Source: an uncultured Bacteroidales bacterium
Lineage (GTDB): Bacteria > Bacteroidota > Bacteroidia > Bacteroidales > FEN-979
Assembly (NCBI GenBank): GCA_903959905.1
Contig: CAJBYO010000055.1
Location: 1-46,898 of the forward strand
Length of the DNA stretch: 46,898 nucleotides
Reading direction: 5' to 3'
The notes under the pieces were generated by a model, which saw only the letters and a list, made by a program, of their open reading frames with translations, was not told the DNA's origin and searched no databases. Positions 26,745 through 35,720 of this stretch are shown here, in pieces. Each line of letters starts with the position of its first letter. Positions within the stretch are counted from its first letter, which is position 1. Both the position numbers and the translations under genes were made by a program.

Positions 26745-26947
26745 AGAGACTGTTTAAAAATGTTTTTAAATCCCTTTAGGGATTTTATATGGGTAGAAAA
26801 ACGTGTATAAGTGCATTATTTCGTCCCGTATGGGACGATATGCCCAAAGGAACACCACTTTTTCTACCCGTATTTGGTGCCTCCGGCACTGACTCAGGGA
26901 GAGAATTACAATCGATAAATCCTAATGGTGAAATTTAAACAGACTCT
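26745..26947. repeat. MITE-like structured repeat, copy A
   Basis: This 203-bp element is bounded by inverted AGAGACTGTTTAAA (26745-26758) and TTTAAACAGACTCT (26934-26947), one mismatch. Inside are an AAATCCCT/AGGGATTT hairpin (26768-26785), a 15-base inverted pair with one mismatch (26787-26801 and 26859-26873) enclosing TCGTCCC/GGGACGA (26821-26838), and a GTGCC/GGCAC hairpin (26877-26889). It carries no gene. Copy B is at 37464-37608. It fills most of the gap between the methyltransferase and ORF6N genes. Confidence 0.85.
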
Positions 26948-26976
26948 AAGCATTAGCTATTATAAAGTTTAATAAA

Positions 26977-27531
26977 ATGAAGACATTAAATGCACCTGAT
27001 ATTCCGGAGGATAGGATCATTAAAAAGATCTATCTAATCCGAGGAAAGACAGTTATGCTGGATATGGATCTGGCTTTACTTTATGAAGTTGAAACCAAAC
27101 AACTGAAAAGAGCGGTAAGACGAAATATTGACAGGTTCCCGGCTGATTTCATGTTTGAACTTACTACAGAAGAGTTAGCCGATTGGAGGTGCCAATTTGG
27201 CACCTCCAATCGTGAAAAAATGGGGTTACGAATCAGACCGTTTGCATTTACTGAACATGGTGTGCTTATGCTTGCCAGTGTTCTGACAAGTGAAAAGGCA
27301 ATACAGGTCAATATTCGTATTGTACGAATATTTGCCAGAATGAGAGAATTAGCTGTTTTAAATAAAGATCTCTTTGAAAAAATATCTAAGATTGAAAATA
27401 CGATCAATGACCATGATCAAAAAATCCTACTGCTCTTTGAATATCTTACCCAATTTGAGAAGGCAAAACAGGAAGAACAAGCGTTCAAGGACAGAAATCC
27501 AATAGGTTTTCGGTTGGGTGGTGACATTTAA
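26977..27531 (+). CDS. ORF6N (KilA-N related) DNA-binding domain protein
   Basis: The 184-residue protein carries an ORF6N domain (about residues 15-105: IYLIRGKTVMLDMDLALLY, then FPADFMFELTTEE and PFAFTEHGVLMLASVL), a phage-derived DNA-binding module common as single genes in Bacteroidota. The C-terminal part (110-160) is a probable coiled coil (LNKDLFEKISKIENTINDHDQKILLLFEYL). Its cellular role is unknown. The gene contains a 33-base palindrome at 27180-27212. It follows the structured repeat and shows no obvious partner gene. It may be a remnant of a mobile element or a domesticated regulator. Confidence 0.85.
   Translation: MKTLNAPDIPEDRIIKKIYLIRGKTVMLDMDLALLYEVETKQLKRAVRRNIDRFPADFMFELTTEELADWRCQFGTSNREKMGLRIRPFAFTEHGVLMLASVLTSEKAIQVNIRIVRIFARMRELAVLNKDLFEKISKIENTINDHDQKILLLFEYLTQFEKAKQEEQAFKDRNPIGFRLGGDI
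27180..27212. repeat. Perfect 16-bp inverted repeat inside the ORF6N gene
   Basis: Bases 27180-27195 and 27197-27212 are perfect inverted copies around a single central base. It encodes the residues around WRCQFGTSN. The transcript would form a very stable hairpin in the coding region, and the DNA could serve as a dimeric binding site. Confidence 0.9.
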
Positions 27532-27548
27532 CAATCCTCCCTTAAGGA

Positions 27549-28082
27549 TCACCAGCAATCCCAGTGAATCTTCTCCGGTTTGAACTTGTTCTTCGGCAGA
27601 TCCTTCCCGGCAGGATGGCCAATGGGAATGATGCTGAAAGGTGAAACAGTATCGGGAAGCTTCACCATGGTCCTGACATGATTTTCCCTTTCCGCATAGG
27701 GGAACAGGGCGCTCCAAACGGCACCAAGGCCCATTGCCTCAGCTGCCAGCAGGATGTTCTCGGTGGCGGCAGCAGCATCCTGGTGCCACAGATCTTTTGC
27801 CCCCTCCTGGAGGGGAACAGAGCCATCGCCACAAACCACGATGCAGGCACCTGCTTTGGAAAGCATCTTTGTATGTGGCAATCCTGCTCCCAGGGCGTCC
27901 AGTATTGCACGATCAGTTACTGCCACAAATCCCAGCGGCTGGCGGTTTCGTGCCGATGGGGCTGCCATGCCGGCCTTCAGCAATGCCAGCAGGCATGCTT
28001 TGGTGACTGGTTCGCCGGTGTAAAGCCTCACGCTTTTCCGCGTCATGATGTTGTCAAGGATGATGGTGGTTTTGTCGGTCAT
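27549..28082 (-). CDS. Nitroreductase family protein
   Basis: A 177-residue flavin (FMN) enzyme of the nitroreductase superfamily, which reduces nitro compounds, quinones or flavins with NAD(P)H. It has the RKSVRLYTGEPV start, the APSARNRQPLGFVAV FMN-binding block, WHQDAAAATENILLAAEAMGLGAVW and IIPIGHPAG near the end. Some members of this size lie in the iron-sulfur-free subgroup. The physiological substrate cannot be predicted. It is convergent with the ORF6N gene (17 bp apart) and divergent from ileS. Confidence 0.9.
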   Translation of the reverse strand: MTDKTTIILDNIMTRKSVRLYTGEPVTKACLLALLKAGMAAPSARNRQPLGFVAVTDRAILDALGAGLPHTKMLSKAGACIVVCGDGSVPLQEGAKDLWHQDAAAATENILLAAEAMGLGAVWSALFPYAERENHVRTMVKLPDTVSPFSIIPIGHPAGKDLPKNKFKPEKIHWDCW

Positions 28083-28136
28083 AGCTATGGTAGTTTTGCT
28101 TTGTAAAATTAGTGAAAACCATTATGTATACTTCAC

Positions 28137-28162
28137 CACATAGGCACATAGGCCACATGTGG
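28137..28162. repeat. CACATAGG direct repeat and CCACATGTGG palindrome
   Basis: CACATAGG occurs twice in tandem (28137-28144, 28145-28152) and is followed directly by a 10-base perfect palindrome (28153-28162). It lies where the -33 region of the ileS promoter would be and could be an operator, but CACATAGG-type repeats also recur as dispersed intergenic sequences in Bacteroidota. Confidence 0.6.
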
Positions 28163-28173
28163 TATTTTTTTCC

Positions 28174-28181
28174 TAATTTTG
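28174..28181 (+). promoter_or_regulatory. -7 promoter element for ileS
   Basis: TAATTTTG matches the Bacteroidota -7 consensus and is 80 bases upstream of the ileS start. There is no TTTG at -33; the CCACATGTGG palindrome occupies that place. It lies 12 bases ahead of a short upstream ORF. Confidence 0.55.
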
Positions 28182-28192
28182 CACGCCTTTTT

Positions 28193-28264
28193 ATGGCACA
28201 GTCAGGGAAAACACACACGGAAATTCCGGACAGGTTTCCCCGCATCATGAATGAAATACAATGA
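28193..28264 (+). CDS. Candidate 23-codon leader ORF of ileS
   Basis: An ATG at 28193 opens a 23-residue frame (MAQSGKTHTEIPDRFPRIMN then EIQ) whose TGA overlaps the ileS ATG as ATGA. Isoleucine occurs three times and uses all three codons, ATT, ATC and ATA, the last two codons from the end. The size, position and coupling resemble a leader peptide, so ribosome stalling at Ile codons could change ileS translation. This is inference; there is no downstream terminator/antiterminator that I can see and no homologue was checked. Confidence 0.35.
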   Translation: MAQSGKTHTEIPDRFPRIMNEIQ

Positions 28265-31200
28265 GCAAACAGTACACTGAATACAAAAACCTCGACCTGA
28301 CGAGGATTGGCGACGAAATCCAATCCTACTGGGAACAGCATGGCACTTTTGAAAAGAGCCTGAAACTGACCGAGGGCAAACCGCCCTATGTTTTTTACGA
28401 AGGTCCCCCTTCTGCCAATGGAATCCCCGGCATCCACCATGTGATGGCCAGGGCCATAAAGGATATTTTCTGCCGCTATAAAACCATGAAAGGTTTTTAT
28501 GTAAGCCGTAAGGCTGGCTGGGATACACACGGGCTTCCCATTGAGATCGGCGTGGAGAAAAAACTGGGAATCACCAAGGAAGATATCGGGAAAACCATCT
28601 CCATTGAGGATTATAACAAGGAGTGCTGCACAGAGGTCATGAAGTACAAAGACCTGTGGAACGACCTCACCATCCGCATGGGCTACTGGCTCAACCTTGA
28701 CGATCCTTATATCACCTACGAGAACAAATACATCGAAAGTGTCTGGTATCTCCTGGCAAAACTTTACGAAAAAGGGCTTCTTTACAAGGGATATACCATC
28801 CAGCCCTATTCCCCTGCTGCAGGTACAGGGCTCAGCACCCATGAACTGAATCAGCCCGGCACCTATAAAATGGTAAAGGACAACACCGTGGTTGCCCAAT
28901 TCAAGGTTATCCGCGATCAGAAATCTGAATTCCTGTTCGGCGATCTCCTGGGAGAACTCTACATCCTCGCCTGGACCACCACACCGTGGACTCTGCCCTC
29001 CAACACCGGCCTTGCCATGGGTAAAGACATCGCATACGTACTGGTTAAAACCTTTAATCCGTATACCTTCACAGAACAAACCGTTGTACTCGCCAAAGAG
29101 CTGTTGCATCATTATTTTCCGGAGAAGAACAGCGAACTGGAAATGGATAGCTACCACGAAGGGGACAAACACATTCCCTACCAGGTGGTGGCCGAATTCA
29201 AAGGGAAAGAATTTGAAGGTGTACGCTTTGACCAGCTCCTGCCTTATGCCCAACCAGAAGATGGCGATCCGTTCCGTGTTGTTATGGGTGATTTTGTCAC
29301 CACAGAAGATGGCACCGGAATTGTACACATCGCCCCCAGCTTCGGCGCCGACGACTTCCGCGTTGGCAGGCAGTACGGGCTTGGTTCCCTCACCCTTGTT
29401 GACAAGCAGGGCAAGTTTACAGACCAGATGGGCGAATTTGCCGGCAGGTTCGTTAAACCTGAATATGATGCCAACTTTGTTGCAGGAAATTGCCCCCCGG
29501 TTGACATTGACATCATCGTCAAGCTGAAACACGAAAATAAAGCCTTCAAATCGGAGAAATACGAACACTCCTATCCGCATTGCTGGCGAACAGATAAACC
29601 GATCCTCTATTACCCGCTTGATTCCTGGTTCATCCGGACCACCGCCTTCAAGGATGAGATGATCGCCCTGAACAAAACCATCAACTGGAAACCGGAGTCA
29701 ACCGGAACCGGGCGGTTTGGAAACTGGCTTGAGAACCTCGTTGACTGGAACCTTTCAAGGTCGCGCTTCTGGGGTACACCCCTGCCGATCTGGAGAACCG
29801 CCGACGAGAAGAAAGAGATCTGCGTTGGCTCGGTCGCACAACTGAAAGAAGAGATCACCAAAGCAGTAAAAGCAGGGGTGATGAAAACCAACCCCCTTGA
29901 AAATTATAACCCGGCAGAAACTACCGATGCGAACTATCACTCTTTTGACTTGCACCGGCCATTCGTTGACGACATCATCCTGGTATCAGATGAGGGCATG
30001 CCGATGTACCGCGAAACCGACCTGATCGACGTTTGGTTCGATTCCGGCGCCATGCCCTACGCACAGTATCATTATCCTTTTGATAAAAGCCGTGAACTGG
30101 AAAGTTACTTCCCGGCCGATTTCATCGCCGAAGGCGTGGATCAGACCCGCGGATGGTTTTTCACCCTCCATGCCATTGCCGTGATGCTGTTTGGCGGCAT
30201 TTCTTTCAAGACGTGCGTTTCCAACGGACTGGTGCTTGACAAGAACGGGAATAAAATGTCAAAACGCCTGGGCAACGCCGTTGATCCGTTTGAAACCATT
30301 GATAAATACGGTCCTGATGCCACCCGCTGGTACATGATCACCAATTCTCAACCATGGGATAACCTGAAGTTTGACGTGGAAGGGATTGAGGAGATCAGGC
30401 GGAAGTTCTTCGGAACGCTATACAACACCTATGCTTTCTATTCCCTCTACGCGAACATCGACGGGTTTACGTACAGCGAACCTGAAATCGCGATCGGCGA
30501 CCGTCCGGAAATTGACCGCTGGATCCTCTCCGAGCTGAACTCGCTGATCAAACTGGTTGACGAATGCTACGCCGATTATGAACCCACCAAGGCAGGCCGC
30601 GCCATCTCCGATTTCGTGGATGCACACCTGAGCAACTGGTATGTGCGCCTTTCGCGGCGCCGTTTCTGGAGAGGGGATTATTCCCAGGATAAAATTTCCG
30701 CCTACCAGACACTCTACCGCTGCCTTGAAGTGATTGCACAACTCTCCTCTCCCATCGCCCCCTTCTTTGCAGAACGCCTTTTTGTCGACCTCAACAGTGT
30801 GACCAACCGGAACAGCGCTGATTCAGTTCACCTGACTGAATTCCCGAAAGCTGACCTTTCCCTGATTGACAAAGACCTTGAAGAACGCATGGAACTGGCG
30901 CAGAAGGTATCATCCATGGTGCTTTCCATCCGGAAATCAACAAAACTGAGGGTACGCCAGCCACTGAACAAAGTGCTCATCCCGATCATGAACGACCGCC
31001 TTGCAGCACAGATCGATGCGGTGAAAAACCTCATCCTTTCCGAGGTCAATGTGAAGCATCTCGAGTATATCACCGACACAGCCGGGATCCTGGTAAAAAA
31101 GGTAAAACCTGACTTTAAAAAACTCGGTCCCCGGTATGGCAAACTGATGAAACAGCTTGCTGCTGCCGTTCTGACAATTACCCAGGAGCAGATCAGCCTC

Positions 31201-31626
31201 CTTGAAAGGGAAGGGAAACTGACTATCATCGTAGAAGAACAGCCCGTTGAACTGCTGATTGACGACGTGGAGATCCTCTCGGAAGACATCCCGGGGTGGC
31301 AGATCGCCAGCATGGGTGCGCTTACGGTAGCCCTTGATATCACATTGACACCGGAACTTTTGCAGGAGGGCATTGCCCGCGAGGTAATCAACCGGATCCA
31401 GAACCTTCGGAAAGATAAAGGGTTTGAGGTGACAGATAAAATTATCGTTAAATTCCAGTCACAGGCGGAGATTGACGAAGCTGTGAATCGTAATATTTCC
31501 TATATTTGCTCGGAAACTCTGGCTCAGTCGTTTGATATTGTTGCTGCGATTGATACAACAGAGAAGGACATGATTGAAATAACAGACAAAATTTCAACAT
31601 TCATTGAAATTAAACGGGTTGACTAA
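28261..31626 (+). CDS. ileS: Isoleucyl-tRNA synthetase, type 2, with GXHH signature
   Basis: IleRS charges tRNA-Ile and edits mischarged valine. The 1121-residue chain has the long, eukaryote-like (type 2) form: GWDTHGLPIE in place of the type 1 GWDCHGLP, WTTTPWTLPSNTGLAM of the CP1 editing domain, the KMSKR motif at K665-R669 and a long C-terminal tRNA-binding region. The class I HIGH signature reads G57-I58-H59-H60, an inverted GXHH form. An inverted signature of this kind has been described in type 2 IleRS and linked to very high mupirocin resistance. It is the only IleRS in the window. It is divergent from the nitroreductase and followed 12 bp later by the dksA-like gene. Confidence 0.97.
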   Translation: MSKQYTEYKNLDLTRIGDEIQSYWEQHGTFEKSLKLTEGKPPYVFYEGPPSANGIPGIHHVMARAIKDIFCRYKTMKGFYVSRKAGWDTHGLPIEIGVEKKLGITKEDIGKTISIEDYNKECCTEVMKYKDLWNDLTIRMGYWLNLDDPYITYENKYIESVWYLLAKLYEKGLLYKGYTIQPYSPAAGTGLSTHELNQPGTYKMVKDNTVVAQFKVIRDQKSEFLFGDLLGELYILAWTTTPWTLPSNTGLAMGKDIAYVLVKTFNPYTFTEQTVVLAKELLHHYFPEKNSELEMDSYHEGDKHIPYQVVAEFKGKEFEGVRFDQLLPYAQPEDGDPFRVVMGDFVTTEDGTGIVHIAPSFGADDFRVGRQYGLGSLTLVDKQGKFTDQMGEFAGRFVKPEYDANFVAGNCPPVDIDIIVKLKHENKAFKSEKYEHSYPHCWRTDKPILYYPLDSWFIRTTAFKDEMIALNKTINWKPESTGTGRFGNWLENLVDWNLSRSRFWGTPLPIWRTADEKKEICVGSVAQLKEEITKAVKAGVMKTNPLENYNPAETTDANYHSFDLHRPFVDDIILVSDEGMPMYRETDLIDVWFDSGAMPYAQYHYPFDKSRELESYFPADFIAEGVDQTRGWFFTLHAIAVMLFGGISFKTCVSNGLVLDKNGNKMSKRLGNAVDPFETIDKYGPDATRWYMITNSQPWDNLKFDVEGIEEIRRKFFGTLYNTYAFYSLYANIDGFTYSEPEIAIGDRPEIDRWILSELNSLIKLVDECYADYEPTKAGRAISDFVDAHLSNWYVRLSRRRFWRGDYSQDKISAYQTLYRCLEVIAQLSSPIAPFFAERLFVDLNSVTNRNSADSVHLTEFPKADLSLIDKDLEERMELAQKVSSMVLSIRKSTKLRVRQPLNKVLIPIMNDRLAAQIDAVKNLILSEVNVKHLEYITDTAGILVKKVKPDFKKLGPRYGKLMKQLAAAVLTITQEQISLLEREGKLTIIVEEQPVELLIDDVEILSEDIPGWQIASMGALTVALDITLTPELLQEGIAREVINRIQNLRKDKGFEVTDKIIVKFQSQAEIDEAVNRNISYICSETLAQSFDIVAAIDTTEKDMIEITDKISTFIEIKRVD

Positions 31627-31638
31627 TACAATTGAATT

Positions 31639-32082
31639 ATGAAAAAAGCAACAGGACCAGCACAGTCGGAAAAGAACCGTTATAATGATGACGAACTTGA
31701 GGAATTCAAACAGATCATTCTGAAGAAACTGGAGAAGGCCCACAATGACCTGAAACTGCTTACAGAGTCGTATACTACAGGCAATGAGCATGATACCAAC
31801 GACACATCGCCTACTTTCAAGGTCCTTGAGGAGGGTTATCAGGTGTTTTCAAAAGAAGAGAACAGCAAATTTGCCGCACGCCAGGAAAAATTTATCAAAT
31901 CACTTGAGAACGCACTCATCCGGATTGAAAATAAAACCTATGGTATTTGCAGGGTAACCGGCAAACTGATCCCGGCCGACCGCCTTCGCAGTGTGCCTCA
32001 CGCTACCCTGAGCATTGAAGCCAAACGTGTGCAGGTTACTGCACCTGTTGCCGTGCGTCCGTTTGATCCAGATATGGAATAA
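31639..32082 (+). CDS. TraR/DksA family protein lacking the zinc cysteines
   Basis: A 147-residue DksA-like protein, expected to bind the RNA polymerase secondary channel. An N-terminal coiled-coil region (EEFKQIILKKLEKAHNDLKLL) precedes the C-terminal block YGICRVTGKLIPADRLRSVP. Classical DksA has a four-cysteine zinc finger; here only one cysteine is kept (C of GICRVTG; the others are replaced in VTG and HATLSIEA), as in many Bacteroidota homologues. Whether it acts as a DksA with ppGpp is unknown. It sits between ileS and lspA, an arrangement conserved in the phylum. Confidence 0.85.
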   Translation: MKKATGPAQSEKNRYNDDELEEFKQIILKKLEKAHNDLKLLTESYTTGNEHDTNDTSPTFKVLEEGYQVFSKEENSKFAARQEKFIKSLENALIRIENKTYGICRVTGKLIPADRLRSVPHATLSIEAKRVQVTAPVAVRPFDPDME

Positions 32083-32108
32083 TCCACTTCCAGCAACAAC
32101 CTTTATCG

Positions 32109-32747
32109 TTGAAGAAAGCCGCGCTTATTGTCGTTCTGATCCTGGTCATTGACCAGGTGCTGAAGTGTTATATCAAAACCACCTACTACATGGGCGAGAG
32201 CCATGCCATGCTGGGGCAGTGGTTTTTCCTGCACTTTACTGAAAATGAAGGAATGGCATTCGGCATGAAGCTTGGAGGGAATTACGGGAAACTTTTATTG
32301 AGCCTTTTCCGGATCGTTGCTGTTGGCATCATTGGCTGGTGGCTATACCGGGTCACCCGGAAAGGTGCAGGAACCCTGCTCACCGTATGCATTTCACTGA
32401 TCCTTGCTGGAGCTCTCGGAAACATCATTGACAGCGCCATTTACGGCATTATCTTCAATGAAAGCACCTACATGCAGATTGCCACCTTTATGCCTCCCGA
32501 TGGCGGTTATGGAAGCTTCCTTCACGGAAAGGTTGTTGACATGCTCTATTTCCCGATCATTGAGGCTCATTTCCCTGCGTGGTTCCCGCTTTGGGGAGGC
32601 GAAGAATTTGTTTTTTTCCGCCCGGTATTCAACATCGCCGATTCCTCCATCACCACGGGTGTGTTAATCCTTATCTTCTTCCAGAAACAGGTCTTTGCCC
32701 CCCTGCCCGGATCCGTCCCAGGCAATGAAACAAATACAACCATTTAG
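32109..32747 (+). CDS. lspA: Lipoprotein signal peptidase
   Basis: LspA cleaves signal peptides of prolipoproteins at the lipobox; the many lipoproteins in this window need it. The 212-residue protein has four transmembrane helices, the catalytic aspartates D144 (GKVVDMLYF) and D178 (NIADSSIT), and the DQVLK and FTENEGMAFG motifs. It is longer than the roughly 165 residues of most bacteria because of an insertion between the second helix pair (IFNESTYMQIATFMPPDGGYG), typical of the phylum. The start is TTG 32109. It follows the dksA-like gene by 26 bp. Confidence 0.93.
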   Translation: MKKAALIVVLILVIDQVLKCYIKTTYYMGESHAMLGQWFFLHFTENEGMAFGMKLGGNYGKLLLSLFRIVAVGIIGWWLYRVTRKGAGTLLTVCISLILAGALGNIIDSAIYGIIFNESTYMQIATFMPPDGGYGSFLHGKVVDMLYFPIIEAHFPAWFPLWGGEEFVFFRPVFNIADSSITTGVLILIFFQKQVFAPLPGSVPGNETNTTI

Positions 32748-32805
32748 TTACCGCCCAACCCTGGGCAGCACCAAATTCGTCATTCGTAATTTGTAATTCG
32801 TAATT

Positions 32806-33669
32806 TTACCTGACCCTTATCGACCTTCCAACCCTCAATTTCGTCGTCGGCTTGATCTTGTTCATGGCACAGATCTCTTTGATGGAAGTGTGGTATTTAC
32901 GTGCCAGTTTGCCAACGGTGTCACCACTTTTTATCCTGACTATCTGCGCATTGGCCGTATAATCGTTAGGGTAGAACACCCGCTTGGTAACAGGGAATGT
33001 GTTGGCGATCAGGATCTGGTGGTCAAAGTCAATCATCCTGAGCGGGTCAAGGGGGATATCCTTGTAACGTACCTCAAAATGAAGATGCGGCCCGCGGCTT
33101 CGACCGGTTGATCCGCCCAGGGCTATATGGTCGCCGGATTTAACGACCTCATTCACCTTGACATGGATCTTTGCAAGGTGTCCGTAATAGGTTTCCAGTC
33201 CATTGTAATGCCTGATAATGACCAGGTTGCCGAAACCGCCCCGGTTATATTTTGCATAGCGCACAACTCCGTCAAAAGCAGCTTTGATCGTGTCGCCTTT
33301 GTTCAGCTTGATATCAAGTCCCTTATGCGAATAGGTAAATCCCCTGAACAGCTTTCCGTAAATGGGCATGGTGAATACCCGGTTGGCAGAGGTAAGCATG
33401 ATCACCGTATCGCGCACCGAATCCTGCTTCAGGCGATAGGCAAAGATCTGGTCGTTGATCCATTGTGCAGTAAACAGCCCGGTGGAATCATCTTCCTGGC
33501 TGAGCATCACAGGCTCATCCTGAAGGTATTCCCATGTGAAATTTTTATACAGGATGGCTGTGCCCTTCGGGGTTTCAACTGTGTCAATAATGGCATCCGC
33601 ATTCCTCTGGGCAAATGATAAAACCGGGGAAATTAAAAGCAATAACAAACACAATTTTAATAACTTCAT
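32806..33669 (-). CDS. M23 family peptidase with LysM domain
   Basis: A 287-residue exported protein with a signal peptide (MKLLKLCLLLLLISPVLSFAQ), an M23 (LytM) metallopeptidase domain with zinc ligands in HKGLD and HLHFEV and the intervening YYGHLAKIHVKVNEVVKSG, and a C-terminal LysM (VRIKSGDTVGKLARKYHTSI, then LRVGRSIRV) that binds peptidoglycan. It should cut cell-wall cross-links during growth or division, or act as a regulator. ATG 33669 is chosen over upstream frame because a perfect promoter lies at 33705-33735. It converges with lspA; a hairpin without T-run at 32753-32766 lies between them. The gene is divergent from atpD. Confidence 0.92.
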   Translation of the reverse strand: MKLLKLCLLLLLISPVLSFAQRNADAIIDTVETPKGTAILYKNFTWEYLQDEPVMLSQEDDSTGLFTAQWINDQIFAYRLKQDSVRDTVIMLTSANRVFTMPIYGKLFRGFTYSHKGLDIKLNKGDTIKAAFDGVVRYAKYNRGGFGNLVIIRHYNGLETYYGHLAKIHVKVNEVVKSGDHIALGGSTGRSRGPHLHFEVRYKDIPLDPLRMIDFDHQILIANTFPVTKRVFYPNDYTANAQIVRIKSGDTVGKLARKYHTSIKEICAMNKIKPTTKLRVGRSIRVR

Positions 33670-33671
33670 AG

Positions 33672-35294
<1,623 letters not shown>

Positions 35295-35298
35295 ACAC

Positions 35299-35340
35299 GT
35301 GACAGGTGACGCGTGACGCGTGACAGGTGACAGGTGACAC
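35299..35340. repeat. Six-copy 7-bp tandem repeat between atpD and atpC
   Basis: Six exact-period units: GTGACAG, GTGACGC, GTGACGC, GTGACAG, GTGACAG, GTGACAC. It lies 5 bases after the atpD stop and 30 bases before the atpC start. Such a repeat could vary in length between strains and alter the atpC message. Confidence 0.9.
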
Positions 35341-35369
35341 ATCAGTATACCAAATGAAAACAGAGAAAA

Positions 35370-35612
35370 GTGAAAGTTGAAATTATAACACCGGATTCCA
35401 CCATTTTCACGGGCGATAATGTCGGCCTGATCCAGTTGCCCGGCATTGACGGGTCGTTTGAAGTACTGAACAACCATGCACCTTTGATCTCTGTTCTGAA
35501 GAAAGGGAAAATCAAGGTCATCAACAAGGGTGAAAAGGAAGAGCAGTTTTTTGACATCAATGGCGGCGTGATTGAAGTGGCCGCCAACAAAGTGCTCATC
35601 CTGGCCGAATAA
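35370..35612 (+). CDS. atpC: ATP synthase F1 subunit epsilon
   Basis: An 80-residue protein comprising only the N-terminal beta-sandwich of the epsilon subunit (MKVEIITPDSTIFTGDNV, then LPGIDGSFEVLNNHAPLIS). The usual C-terminal helical hairpin that inhibits ATP hydrolysis is missing, a common condition in Bacteroidota. The start is GTG 35370. It is in the same unit as atpD. Confidence 0.95.
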   Translation: MKVEIITPDSTIFTGDNVGLIQLPGIDGSFEVLNNHAPLISVLKKGKIKVINKGEKEEQFFDINGGVIEVAANKVLILAE

Positions 35613-35631
35613 TCAGGTCCCGATATTTCCT

Positions 35632-35663
35632 GTTGCATCTGCATCCCTGAAGTCGTATATTTG
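35632..35663 (+). promoter_or_regulatory. Candidate promoter of the T9SS cargo gene
   Basis: GTTG (35632-35635), a 20-base spacer, and TATATTTG (35656-35663), a perfect -7 box. The start codon of the gene at 35721 is 58 bases downstream. Confidence 0.6.
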
Positions 35664-35720
35664 ATATGACTTCCACCGGGTGTTTTTACCCCGTCAAACC
35701 GGTGCAAATTTCCATTTCAT

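Noticed and set aside
28054..29580. A 508-residue open frame on the minus strand
   Set aside because: It lies opposite the well-supported ileS gene, has no family features and runs over the ileS promoter; it mirrors ileS codon usage.
32753..32766. GCCCA/TGGGC hairpin between lspA and the M23 gene
   Set aside because: The stem is five bases and there is no T-run, so it is too weak to call as a terminator.
32781..32805. ATTCGTAATTTG-type short repeats
   Set aside because: Only two to three partial copies; consistent with simple-sequence drift, not a defined element.
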